64,000 bases of DNA. It comes from Bin55 sp965116055. GTDB taxonomy: Bacteria; Pseudomonadota; Gammaproteobacteria; Pseudomonadales; Azotimanducaceae. The translations under genes and the position numbers were made by a program. Shown here one piece after another: positions 55,830 through 63,804 of this stretch. Where the stretch lies: positions 1,302,001 through 1,366,000 of the forward strand of contig OZ220466.1 in assembly GCA_965116055.1 (NCBI GenBank), in the 5' to 3' direction. The notes under the pieces were generated by a model. That model saw only the letters and a list, made by a program, of their open reading frames with translations, did not search any database and had not been told where the DNA came from. Every line of letters begins with the position of its first letter. Position 1 is the stretch's first letter.

Positions 55830-58524
55830 AGTTACTCCCCGCTACTGCGGCTTGATCGCCAGCACGATTTTCGTAAATGCGACAAAGGTTGCTCAAATGG
55901 CAGTACCTGCACACTTTCGTTTCGTCAATCGGATTCACTAATGCTTTTCCTTCGAAATAGTCCTCCACAAGCTGCTCCAGGTAAAGCTGCCACTCTTCTT
56001 TTAGTTCAGTGAGCGACGAATACTTACCTAGATGATCGGTCCATCGCTTTGCCTCTGGCTTCGTCGCTGGTTTTCCAAGGATTGATGTGGGTTTGCCAAC
56101 GCCATGCCACTCGGCGCGTATATCGGTAGTTCTTCTATAAACGTTCAAATAGGCAAGAGCATCACAGTCCTTTACAGCTAGAGCGTACAGCGGCATCTGG
56201 GTATCGACTAATTTATCAGGGTCCCAATCGATCGGTTTTTTTGGCGACGAGGTCGTTTTATGATCAATGATGACGTCAATTGAATTTTGTATGCGATCAA
56301 TCCGGTCTACCTTACCGGTAAACGTCAAGCCATTAATTTCGATGGACACGTCTTTCTCCGTTGCAATCACTTCGAATGGTTTACGTTTTTGGTGTACTTC
56401 TATCCACGCGTTCATCCAGCGTTGTATGCGTTTCTTTTCATGTAGAGCGAATTGCTTCGGTAAGGCTTGGGCTGTTCTATCTAGCCGAAAAACCGTATCG
56501 ATCGCTTGCTCGATACCTTGCTCTTCCTCCATCAGTGTCATTAACTGTTCTTTACTATTGGCGTTTTTTAGGATTTCTTCAGCAACCTTGTGAAACAACG
56601 TGCCTCGTGTCTTAGCATCTGGAAATAGTTGGGGCGGTATGAAAGGTTCCCTGAACTTTGCGTGATGGATCGCCCAACCTTTGAACGAACATTCAGCATG
56701 ATGCTTAAGCAGGCTCGTGGACGCGTGTCCGTTGTCTCGATCAACAATAGAGAGGCCGTATTCTTGCTGATATTCGCGCACTGAGTCAGGTATGTCGTGC
56801 AATGCCCACGGATGACCTAGCTTGATCAAGTCTGGGTTGCCGAAGGTAGGCACGGCTTCAGAGATAGGTGGAGCGGTTGACTCGAGCGTTAATTCACAAA
56901 GCAATCCAGAGGGATGCGCTTCGACTTTTTCAACTTGGTTAAGGTAACTGAATACGACATCTTTTGCAGCTGAGCGCCAGTGAGCTGTAAGTTCGATTGC
57001 CTCTTTAAGCATTTGATCATGCGTGACGCCAGGTACCAGCGCACGTTTTTGCATTGTCCGTGGAATGAACGGATTAGGCTTTGGTACAGAAGGCCACTCC
57101 GATTCAGCAACCCCGGTGATCCACAATGCATCGAACTTCAAGCGCGCAGCATCGCGACGGTCCATGATTTGTATAGGCGCTGAAATGTGCCCAACTTTTA
57201 TATATTGATTTGCCGCAACAGTTTCAATGAGATCAATGAAGCGGGACCATGAAATACTCGGAAAAATGGTAGCCGATCGCGTTATTTGGCGAACCATGTC
57301 GCTGAAAACTTTTGCAGCGTGGATATCAATAGGCTGCATGACGTCAATCGAACTTGGCGAGTAGCTACACGTGTCAATGAGTTCGCGCAGCACGTTCGTC
57401 ATATCGGCAAAGTTTCTCGGAGCACTAGCACGTTTTGAAGCGAGTTCGTGAATACGTTGAAGGCATGTCTTGTCCTCTTTGTCGAGAAACTTAAGGTAGT
57501 AGCGCATCGACATCTGTTCTTTAAACCATGCTCTTTGTGGTTTGCAAAACAGTTTCAAGCGTGGAAAGTACGGCGACTTGGCAAGTTGTACCAATGCGAC
57601 ATAGGACATCGGTTCTCTCGTCCACTTTAATAGCGTGATAAAGTCGAGGTAGAGTCGATGTTGATTGAGAGGCTGACCAGCGTCAATCGCGATGAGCCGA
57701 GATATGTCTTCGACTTCAGGAAACATGTTTTCGAAACTACGTTTCACAATGTGTCGGCATTTGCCTAGACCGTTAACGACAATACCGATGGAGACATCGC
57801 TTCCGCAAGTCGCGAGTTTTTCACGCGCCCAGGCAGCAAGCGCACTAAATTCCTCTGTGGCTGTTTCATATCCCTGCAAACGATTGTCAGCGTCATTTTT
57901 GCAGTCCCCATCTTCTAGATCTGCTTCGTTTAGTAGACCGCGTTCAGCTAGGGCATGAAAAAGCAGCCGTTGCGCTGGATTCAGCTCTTTGAATCCAAAT
58001 CTCAGGACGTTTTGTGGTCGCCAATCGTGACGCTCGACAGCATTCAAAATAACTTGAGAGATTTCGGCAGTGGTGATGAGATGTTCATGCTTTAGGAATC
58101 GGCGCAGCCGTTTAAACCAATCATCGCAGAGTTCACCGTTTTCGGTTGAGCGAATGTCCTGAAAGTCAACCCAGAGATTAGCGTCCCATGTAATTTGCCA
58201 TGCGTCAGTTATCGCTGCCGCATGCATTTCCACTTCCTTGTCAGGCGCACGCTGTTGCGCAATAAGCGTCAACGTGTCGTTAGAAACGATGCTCCGTGCA
58301 GTTAGTTCCGGATGCACGGCACTTAAAGCGCGATAGCAACCTTGCAGCCACTGCTCGTAGGATTGAATTTGCGGTCGTACCCACACCTTCTGTTTGGACT
58401 GGGCTTTCTCGAAATCGAAACAGTAACGTAACTCACGTGCAAGTCGGAAGCTGGGAACCACGAGCGTAACTTCCTCGGCGATACTTAGAAAGTTGTCGGG
58501 TAATTTCAGGGAAGGTTTTCTCAA
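55822..58524 (-). CDS. AddB-like nuclease with Fe-S staple and inactivated helicase
   Basis: 900 residues from TTG 58524. The N-terminal LVVPSFRLARELRYCF stands where a Walker A would be, but no GKT is seen, as in AddB-type inactive helicases. The C-terminal PD-(D/E)xK nuclease has DVIIDHKTTSSPKKPI (about 754). Cysteines flanking the nuclease, one in HHAECSFKGWA (about 610) and three in CRYCHLSNLC (about 878), match the 4Fe-4S staple that holds AddB nucleases. It corresponds to the 'probable DNA repair protein' family found beside this helicase in proteobacteria. Together the pair would be the RecBCD substitute of this organism. Confidence 0.85.
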   Translation of the reverse strand: MRKPSLKLPDNFLSIAEEVTLVVPSFRLARELRYCFDFEKAQSKQKVWVRPQIQSYEQWLQGCYRALSAVHPELTARSIVSNDTLTLIAQQRAPDKEVEMHAAAITDAWQITWDANLWVDFQDIRSTENGELCDDWFKRLRRFLKHEHLITTAEISQVILNAVERHDWRPQNVLRFGFKELNPAQRLLFHALAERGLLNEADLEDGDCKNDADNRLQGYETATEEFSALAAWAREKLATCGSDVSIGIVVNGLGKCRHIVKRSFENMFPEVEDISRLIAIDAGQPLNQHRLYLDFITLLKWTREPMSYVALVQLAKSPYFPRLKLFCKPQRAWFKEQMSMRYYLKFLDKEDKTCLQRIHELASKRASAPRNFADMTNVLRELIDTCSYSPSSIDVMQPIDIHAAKVFSDMVRQITRSATIFPSISWSRFIDLIETVAANQYIKVGHISAPIQIMDRRDAARLKFDALWITGVAESEWPSVPKPNPFIPRTMQKRALVPGVTHDQMLKEAIELTAHWRSAAKDVVFSYLNQVEKVEAHPSGLLCELTLESTAPPISEAVPTFGNPDLIKLGHPWALHDIPDSVREYQQEYGLSIVDRDNGHASTSLLKHHAECSFKGWAIHHAKFREPFIPPQLFPDAKTRGTLFHKVAEEILKNANSKEQLMTLMEEEQGIEQAIDTVFRLDRTAQALPKQFALHEKKRIQRWMNAWIEVHQKRKPFEVIATEKDVSIEINGLTFTGKVDRIDRIQNSIDVIIDHKTTSSPKKPIDWDPDKLVDTQMPLYALAVKDCDALAYLNVYRRTTDIRAEWHGVGKPTSILGKPATKPEAKRWTDHLGKYSSLTELKEEWQLYLEQLVEDYFEGKALVNPIDETKVCRYCHLSNLCRIYENRAGDQAAVAGSNYA

Positions 58525-58628
58525 CGTACGATTTTCTGCTCACGGTTTGTAACAAATAGCATCAATCTTAGTGTTAGGAATGGAAATCGGTAAATAAAAT
58601 CGCGCCCTCTCAACCACCTTACTTTTCG

Positions 58629-58775
58629 ATGTTCAAATCCCTCCTGAAGCATTTCATAGGTTCCAATTGGATCATGAAAATCATGCTTGTTTGGGCATGG
58701 GTTTCATCTTTAATCATGGTGTGTGCGTTGTTTTCGCCTTACTATCAAGCAGTTGTATCGGCGTGGCACTTTTAA
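58629..58775 (+). CDS. Possible 48-residue membrane protein
   Basis: Too short for routine ORF lists. The frame ATG 58629 to TAA 58775 encodes a basic N terminus (MFKSLLKHFIGSNW) followed by one membrane helix (IMKIMLVWAWVSSLIMVCAL) and a Tyr/Trp-containing tail. Aromatic residues at the membrane edges look like a genuine small membrane protein. The ribosome site is weak (none before 58629; GGAT before an internal ATG at 58674). Divergent from addB. No family recognised. Confidence 0.35.
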   Translation: MFKSLLKHFIGSNWIMKIMLVWAWVSSLIMVCALFSPYYQAVVSAWHF

Positions 58776-59049
58776 GCGCCGCACTGTACTAGCCAGCAAT
58801 GGCGCACGCAGTAGACACCTCAAAGATGCCAATTGAGACGCGTCCGAATAACTGTACTCAATCTACATGAGTGAAGTCAGTTAGAGTCTGGAAAAGAAAG
58901 AGATTTAAACCGAACTCTGGTTAGTCTCAAGTATTTCTTGGTTTGACGCTAGCGAAGCGATATCCCACAAGCATATTGCATCTGCCAGATTTGTCGGTGC
59001 GTCTGTCAGGCTGCCCTGATTCGGAGGCACAGCACATCCAGACGCGCGG
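58776..59049. other. Intergenic region without recognised features
   Basis: About 270 bases between the possible small protein and the 3' end of the J-domain gene. No RNA, hairpin with T tract or ORF stands out. Confidence 0.35.
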
Positions 59050-59817
59050 CTATAGCAAGTCAAGCAATACTTGCTTAGCTTGATTTATCTCAGCAGCGAT
59101 GTACTCGGAACCACCTCTATCTGGATGGTTCTTTTGCATAAGACGCCGATGGGCTTCAACGATATCCTCGCGGGTCGCGGCTTCAGTAACGCCGAGAATT
59201 TTGCGAGCGCGCTCCGGTGTGATTGCATCGGATGCGTTTACAGTCCCGTTGTCGCTTTCATTGGTGCCTTGTTCGCCTAAATTAGGGTGATAGCGGTTAA
59301 TGTACGCAGTAAGCAACCGCTTTGAATCGTCTCCGACCGAGTTGTAGAGTTCAACGAGTTCAGGCTCGCTTAACGATTCAAGCGATCGGTTCTTGAATTT
59401 ACCAGAAAGCACGGTACCGGTCAGCGTGCCCGAGTTGTGATCAAGGAGCATGCGTATTTCGTCGGTTGCAGTTTCACTCACGTTAGGCGCCGATTCGGCA
59501 TGAGCGTTATCCGGCCGCGTGAAAGGATTAGAGAATTGTCCGCCGCTTCCGAATAGTTGCCACATACGCGTAGCGGTTCGACCGAGTTGCAACAAGCTGA
59601 AGGCGCGCCTTAGGAAAGGGAGTACCGCAGTTCCCGTTGCAGCAATCCAGTGAAGCCGCCCAGAAGCTGCTAATAAGCCCAGCGAACCAACCAATATAAC
59701 GCTTGCAATCAGTATCGTATTGATTGAAAGGCTTGGTTGCGATTTAGACCAAAGTACCTTCATCAAGAGCATGAAGGCGAAGGCGGCCAACACACCACAT
59801 ATGACAATGACGATCAT
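59050..59817 (-). CDS. Membrane-anchored J-domain protein
   Basis: 255 residues. Two N-terminal membrane helices (VIVICGVLAAFAFMLLMKVL and ILIASVILVGSLGLLAASG), a middle block RMLLDHNSGTLTGTVLSGKF with LLTAYINRYHP, typical of a proteobacterial DnaJ-like family, and a C-terminal J domain: ITPERARKILGVTEAATRED, then AHRRLMQKNHPDRGGSEYI with the HPD motif that stimulates DnaK. Topology is like Pam18/Tim14: membrane anchor with the J domain at the C terminus in the cytoplasm. Its ATG overlaps the stop of the VWA gene (ATGA), so the two are co-translated. Confidence 0.85.
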   Translation of the reverse strand: MIVIVICGVLAAFAFMLLMKVLWSKSQPSLSINTILIASVILVGSLGLLAASGRLHWIAATGTAVLPFLRRAFSLLQLGRTATRMWQLFGSGGQFSNPFTRPDNAHAESAPNVSETATDEIRMLLDHNSGTLTGTVLSGKFKNRSLESLSEPELVELYNSVGDDSKRLLTAYINRYHPNLGEQGTNESDNGTVNASDAITPERARKILGVTEAATREDIVEAHRRLMQKNHPDRGGSEYIAAEINQAKQVLLDLL

Positions 59818-60497
59818 CGTTTTATTTGCGTAAGCAAGCGTTTTGCGGTCTGTGTGCCAATCCGTTCAATCGCATGCAAACCTTCCGTTGCATAGACGAC
59901 AACAGCATTGAGTAATTCGGCAAGCTGTGCGGATGATCTGGCGTCGAACGGCATGTGGGCGCCGCCTGACCTCTGGGCTATCGATCGGAATACCTCAGTT
60001 GCATACCGGTCGTGACCTTCCTGGAATACGAAAACCGGCACATGACGCAGACCGAGTTGTCCGGCTGTATTCAAGATTTCGAGCATTGGTTCTTCGCACA
60101 TGTCGCCTATATAGACCGCTGCTTTTAGTGAATGTCCATTTGTTGCTTCATTTAAAACATGAGACAACACGCGGCTGATTTGGGTCATCCCGCCTAGACA
60201 CCTTACCTTCTGCATGGTTCGCAGTAATTGCTGGGGCGAGGTATTCCAAGCTGAAGCGCGAAACTGATTGAATCCACCAAAGTGAACAAGTTGAACTGCT
60301 AAGTCAGCAGACTTTGCTGCATTGAATAGTTCTGCATGTAAGCTCGATGCAAGATCCCACGTGAGTTCACGACTTGCCGTTGCGTCAAGGGCGAAGATGA
60401 GTCGGTTCTCTGTTATCTTACGCAGAGGATGGTTGTGAACTTCTTGTAAAAACTGCGCAACATCACTCTTGCGTTCTACAGGCGACTTGCTCGTCAT
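59814..60497 (-). CDS. VWA-domain protein
   Basis: 227 residues from ATG 60497 (MTSKSPVERK); the frame extends 22 codons further upstream without a ribosome site. A von Willebrand A-like fold: strand RLIFALDATASRELTWD in the MIDAS position (D-x-T-x-S in place of the usual D-x-S-x-S), GGMTQISRVLSHVL with the MIDAS Thr, and LKAAVYIGDMCEEPM with the third ligand. Cytoplasmic. Adjacent to and overlapping the J-domain gene, it probably works with it, perhaps in membrane-associated protein assembly; the target is unknown. Confidence 0.75.
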   Translation of the reverse strand: MTSKSPVERKSDVAQFLQEVHNHPLRKITENRLIFALDATASRELTWDLASSLHAELFNAAKSADLAVQLVHFGGFNQFRASAWNTSPQQLLRTMQKVRCLGGMTQISRVLSHVLNEATNGHSLKAAVYIGDMCEEPMLEILNTAGQLGLRHVPVFVFQEGHDRYATEVFRSIAQRSGGAHMPFDARSSAQLAELLNAVVVYATEGLHAIERIGTQTAKRLLTQIKR

Positions 60498-60632
60498 CCG
60501 ATGAGACTTTTGCGAGATGTCATAACAGGAGTAAGAATAGCGCAATTGATTGTCGAGTTGCAATGAGCCAATTGATACTCTAGCTCATTGTCAATGTTTT
60601 AGCGCAATCTTGCACGCGAAATAATTTACTGC

Positions 60633-60661
60633 TTGACACATTGGTTTGTCGCGCTTAAATT
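60633..60661 (+). promoter_or_regulatory. Sigma-70 promoter upstream of ydcH
   Basis: TTGACA (60633-60638), a 17-nt spacer and TAAATT (60656-60661) predict transcription from about 60668. This is just before the first possible TTG (60674) and 30 nt before the chosen TTG 60698, so it helps decide the start. Confidence 0.65.
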
Positions 60662-60697
60662 AGACTAAATCCATTGACGCATCAAATTGAGGTTTTT

Positions 60698-60895
60698 TTG
60701 GCTGAAGTCAGCAACGAAGAATCATTAGCGCATTTACGTGTTGAACATCGTGATCTCGACACGGTGATTAACTTTCTCGTAGAGAACGGCCATCCTGATC
60801 AAGATTTGACCCAACGATTGAAACGGCGTAAATTGAGTCTCCGCGACCGCATTGCACGTCTTGAAACGTCGGTTGCCGCGTCTGCTGGTTCTTAA
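60698..60895 (+). CDS. YdcH/DUF465 family small protein
   Basis: 65 residues from TTG 60698, with GAGG (60689-60692) 5 nt upstream; TTG 60674 would leave a leader of only about 6 nt after the predicted promoter. Family pattern L-x-x-x-H-x-x-L-D: LAHLRVEHRDLDTVINFLVE, then LKRRKLSLRDRIARLE (L-K-x-x-K-L-x-L-x-D-x-I). Short helical-hairpin protein, cytoplasmic, of unknown function, widespread in proteobacteria. Confidence 0.82.
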   Translation: MAEVSNEESLAHLRVEHRDLDTVINFLVENGHPDQDLTQRLKRRKLSLRDRIARLETSVAASAGS

Positions 60896-61208
60896 GACAC
60901 GTTTTTCTACGTTTCAAGTTCTCGCCCATGCATTGATTGAGAATTTCAGCAATGTGGTAGAGGCTTTGTTGATATCTGTTCGTATTAGCGAACGTAGAGT
61001 TACGTTTGCATTGCTAGCATTGGTACATTTCGACATGCGTGGTGCGAAATATCCAGCACTCATCTATGTTGTCTGTTGTACTTCGTACGACGGACCACAT
61101 CAGTAGGTGTCTAGCTAAGGCAAGCTCGTCTCGCGAACTCATGTCTTGATATCTGCGCTCGCGCATGCAGCTTGTACGCATCACATTTGGTAACGTAAAA
61201 AGAAACTT
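60896..61208. other. Intergenic region upstream of cysB
   Basis: About 310 bases. A plus frame (60852-61106) overlaps ydcH and does not look like a protein. The cysB promoter must lie here, but I cannot pick a convincing -35/-10 pair. Confidence 0.35.
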
Positions 61209-62180
61209 GTGAAGTTAAAGCAACTTGAGTACTTGTGGGAGACCTACAACCACAATCTCAATATGTCTGAAGCAGCTCGAGCGCTTAACACGACGCAACC
61301 GGGCATTAGTACGGGAATTCGAAGCCTTGAGGAGGAATTAGGCGTTGACGTGCTGACGCGCACGGGTAAAAGACTGAGCACAACCCCTGCAGGTGAACGC
61401 ATCGCTTTGTTGGCGCGGGACGTACTCCAGAAAATCGAATCGATTGAACGCGCGGCGGAGGAATTTCTGCACGAGGACCGCGGCTCGCTTCGCATCGCGA
61501 CCACTCACACGCAAGCGCGCTATGTGCTGCCGGAACACATTCGCAATTTCCGCAACCAATTTCCCAATGTGAGTCTGCACATCAGTCAAGGTACGCCAGC
61601 GCAGCTTGCAGAGCTGACGCTTAATGGTGAGGTGGATTTCGCCATTGCGACCGAAGGATTCGAACACTTCTCGAATTTAATTTTGGCCCCATGTTACGCG
61701 TGGAATCGTTCGATTGTGGTTCCACGCGATCATCCGCTTGCAGATGTTGGCAAGATTTCCATAGAGGATGTTGCATGTGAACCTTTGGTGACGTATGTCT
61801 TCGGGTTTGCGGGTGGTTCGAGCGTTGCCAACGCGTTTGCGCGTGCAGGCTTGAAGGCGAATGTGACGTTTACCGCAACGGATACGGATGTCATCAAGAA
61901 GTACGTACGACTCGGGATGGGCATTGGGATCATCGCTTCAATGGCCCGCGAGGAAGGTATTGATGACGATCTCACATTTATTGATGCATCACATCTCTTT
62001 GAGCCAACTCTCACGCACATTGGTTTACGTCGCGAGGTTTTTTTACGCAGCTACATGTATGAATTCATCGAATCATTCGCTGAACACTTGACTCGCCCTT
62101 TTGTTGAGCGTGTCCTTGCAACGACTAACCGGGAGGAGCAAAATACCTTGCTGAGCGGATTCACGTTGCCTAGACGTTAG
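61209..62180 (+). CDS. cysB: LysR-type sulfur assimilation regulator CysB
   Basis: 323 residues from GTG 61209. Helix-turn-helix: MKLKQLEYLWETYNHNLNMS then ALNTTQPGISTGIRSLEEEL. Effector domain matches CysB closely: GSLRIATTHTQARYVLPEHI, VSLHISQGTPAQLAEL, DFAIATEGF, PCYAWNRSIVVPRDHPLA, TATDTDVIKKYVRLGMGIGI and EVFLRSYMYEFIESFAEHL. CysB activates cys genes with N-acetylserine as inducer. cysH follows on the opposite strand, as expected of a target. Confidence 0.93.
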   Translation: MKLKQLEYLWETYNHNLNMSEAARALNTTQPGISTGIRSLEEELGVDVLTRTGKRLSTTPAGERIALLARDVLQKIESIERAAEEFLHEDRGSLRIATTHTQARYVLPEHIRNFRNQFPNVSLHISQGTPAQLAELTLNGEVDFAIATEGFEHFSNLILAPCYAWNRSIVVPRDHPLADVGKISIEDVACEPLVTYVFGFAGGSSVANAFARAGLKANVTFTATDTDVIKKYVRLGMGIGIIASMAREEGIDDDLTFIDASHLFEPTLTHIGLRREVFLRSYMYEFIESFAEHLTRPFVERVLATTNREEQNTLLSGFTLPRR

Positions 62181-62277
62181 CCGTTTTACGCCATATTTGA
62201 CGAGATACACAGCCTCAAATCTACTGGGAAGATTAGGACTGCAAAAGCCAACTCGTAGCGGGTAAAACTGTTCGCAA

Positions 62278-62318
62278 CGGCTGAGCTACGAGGACGATAT
62301 TTAGATGCAGCTCAGCCG
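62278..62318. repeat. Perfect 10-bp inverted repeat
   Basis: CGGCTGAGCT (62278-62287) and AGCTCAGCCG (62309-62318) are perfect inverted copies around a 21-nt loop, between the convergent cysB and redoxin genes. It lacks a T tract on either strand, so it is not a standard intrinsic terminator. It may be a bidirectional hairpin terminator of another kind or a protein-binding dyad. Confidence 0.6.
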
Positions 62319-62368
62319 GGTGTCGCGCAAGAAACGCTTGAGTCGTTTCCGTAGGTCGTTATTGGCTT

Positions 62369-62704
62369 TTAGATGTAATCCAAGTCAGGGTTAGCTCGAA
62401 GCGTATCCTCACCATCCGTACCGGTCGCTCGTAATGAGCTTTCCAACTCTTCTTTTACGAACTTAAAGTAAACAGTGTAGGTACGCACTTCATCACCGTC
62501 TTCTACAACGAAAAATGGCGCAAGATGAATGTCGTGTTTGGTCGCGATTTGCATGCCGTGCGATTGATCGTCGCGTTCGTCTGCGATAAGGATCTCGTCA
62601 ATGCGTTCCATGTGCCCCGATTGGATAAGCCGCCGTTCAACATCTGCGCACTTGCGGCAGGGTTGGCCGTTCTTGAGTATTTTTTTGACAAATGTGATTC
62701 TCAC
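62369..62704 (-). CDS. Glutaredoxin/thioredoxin-like protein next to cysH
   Basis: 111 residues from GTG 62704, 9 nt after the cysH stop. MRITFVKKILKNGQPCRKCA has a redox C-x-x-C (CRKC) after the first strand of a thioredoxin fold, followed by a helix (VERRLIQSGHMERI), ADERD, and a cis-Pro-like HLAPFFVVEDGDEV. The C-terminal tail is acidic and unlike standard thioredoxins. Because APS/PAPS reductases need thioredoxin or glutaredoxin as electron donor, the likely role is reductant for the CysH next door. This is inference from context. Confidence 0.7.
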   Translation of the reverse strand: MRITFVKKILKNGQPCRKCADVERRLIQSGHMERIDEILIADERDDQSHGMQIATKHDIHLAPFFVVEDGDEVRTYTVYFKFVKEELESSLRATGTDGEDTLRANPDLDYI

Positions 62705-62713
62705 GCGACGAAT

Positions 62714-63436
62714 CTAGTCATGCTCCACATTCTGTGCATGCAACCCACACTCTTTGTCCTCCTCGTTCTCCCACCACCATCGACCAGCTCGTTCCGGCTC
62801 ATTAGGGGCGATCGGTCGAGTGCATGGGGCGCATCCAATCGATTTGTAGCCTTGATCGTGCAACGGGTTGTAAGGTACTTGCCGCGTGCGAATATACGTC
62901 CAAACATCGTCCGACTGCCAGTCGGCCAGAGGATTGAATTTGACGATTTGATGCGACCGGGTTGAAAATGCCGCATCAATTTGCTCGTGAGGTATATTCG
63001 TGCGAGTAGCTCCTTGATCGCGTCGTTGACCAGTGATCCAGGCATCAAGATCAACGAGCTTCCGTTCGAGGGATGCGATTTTTCGAATACCACAACATTG
63101 GTTATGACCGTCCCGATAGAAGCTGAACAAACCCTTCTCGCGGACAAGCTCTTCGACTGCGAAGTTATCTGGAAACAACACCTCAATGGCAATACCGTAC
63201 CGTTCGCGTACTTGGTCAATAAACCTGTAGGTTTCAGCGTGTAATCGACCGGTATCCAAAGTGAATACGGCGAACTCGGTACCCGCGATTTTCGACGCCA
63301 TATCAATAAGAACGACATCTTCCGCTCCGCTGAAGGAAATCGCTACGCGATCTGGATCAAAGCGCGTAAAAGCGGTACTGATGACTTCCTCTGGCGAAAC
63401 TTTCGCGTCAACGGCAATTAAAGACATATTCGACAT
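62714..63436 (-). CDS. cysH: Assimilatory adenylyl-sulfate (APS) reductase CysH, Fe-S type
   Basis: 240 residues from ATG 63436. Reduces activated sulfate to sulfite. P-loop-like SFSGAEDVVLIDMAS, TLDTGRLHAETYRFID, then cysteines in NQCCGIRKI and GCAPCTRPI (C-C and C-x-x-C), the four ligands of the 4Fe-4S cluster found in APS-specific and dual enzymes and absent from E. coli PAPS reductase. ECGLHAQN at the end carries the catalytic Cys. TGQRRDQGATRTNIP is the substrate-binding region. The name cysH is used in its broad sense. Confidence 0.93.
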   Translation of the reverse strand: MSNMSLIAVDAKVSPEEVISTAFTRFDPDRVAISFSGAEDVVLIDMASKIAGTEFAVFTLDTGRLHAETYRFIDQVRERYGIAIEVLFPDNFAVEELVREKGLFSFYRDGHNQCCGIRKIASLERKLVDLDAWITGQRRDQGATRTNIPHEQIDAAFSTRSHQIVKFNPLADWQSDDVWTYIRTRQVPYNPLHDQGYKSIGCAPCTRPIAPNEPERAGRWWWENEEDKECGLHAQNVEHD

Positions 63437-63804
63437 TTTAAATGGGGTTGGATTCTACGATGCCGAGCTTTTACGCTGAAACTATTAGTATTTAGGTTCA
63501 TCCAAATGCCGTCGTAATGAGGATGAAGCGCCCGTGCAATCGGATTGATCTTGATCTCAAGCGCTCACTGATTGAGTTTGCGTGAATTATTTGATCACTA
63601 TTATGGGTATTTGTACATATTATCAAATGTTTGGGATTTCGTGATTTGGTTTGCGGCCATAGCTTAAGGAACCCAACCAAAAACCACAGTCATCCAAACA
63701 TTGATCTACGGATGTCTAATCAAGCGCATTGGAGGTGTTCAAAGGGTTGTAAAATCTTATCTCGCCTTGAATTTTGCAAGGCAGTTCACATCTAAATAGT
63801 GCAA
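63437..63804. other. Divergent cysH / prpB intergenic region
   Basis: About 370 AT-rich bases between divergent genes. It contains TTTGAT (63589-63594) and ATCAAA (63621-63626) as a loose inverted pair around AT-rich DNA, a plausible CysB-type operator region, but there is no direct proof. No ORF stands out. Confidence 0.4.

Noticed and set aside
60852..61106. 84-residue plus frame after ydcH
   Set aside because: It overlaps ydcH in another frame, has no ribosome site and resembles no family.
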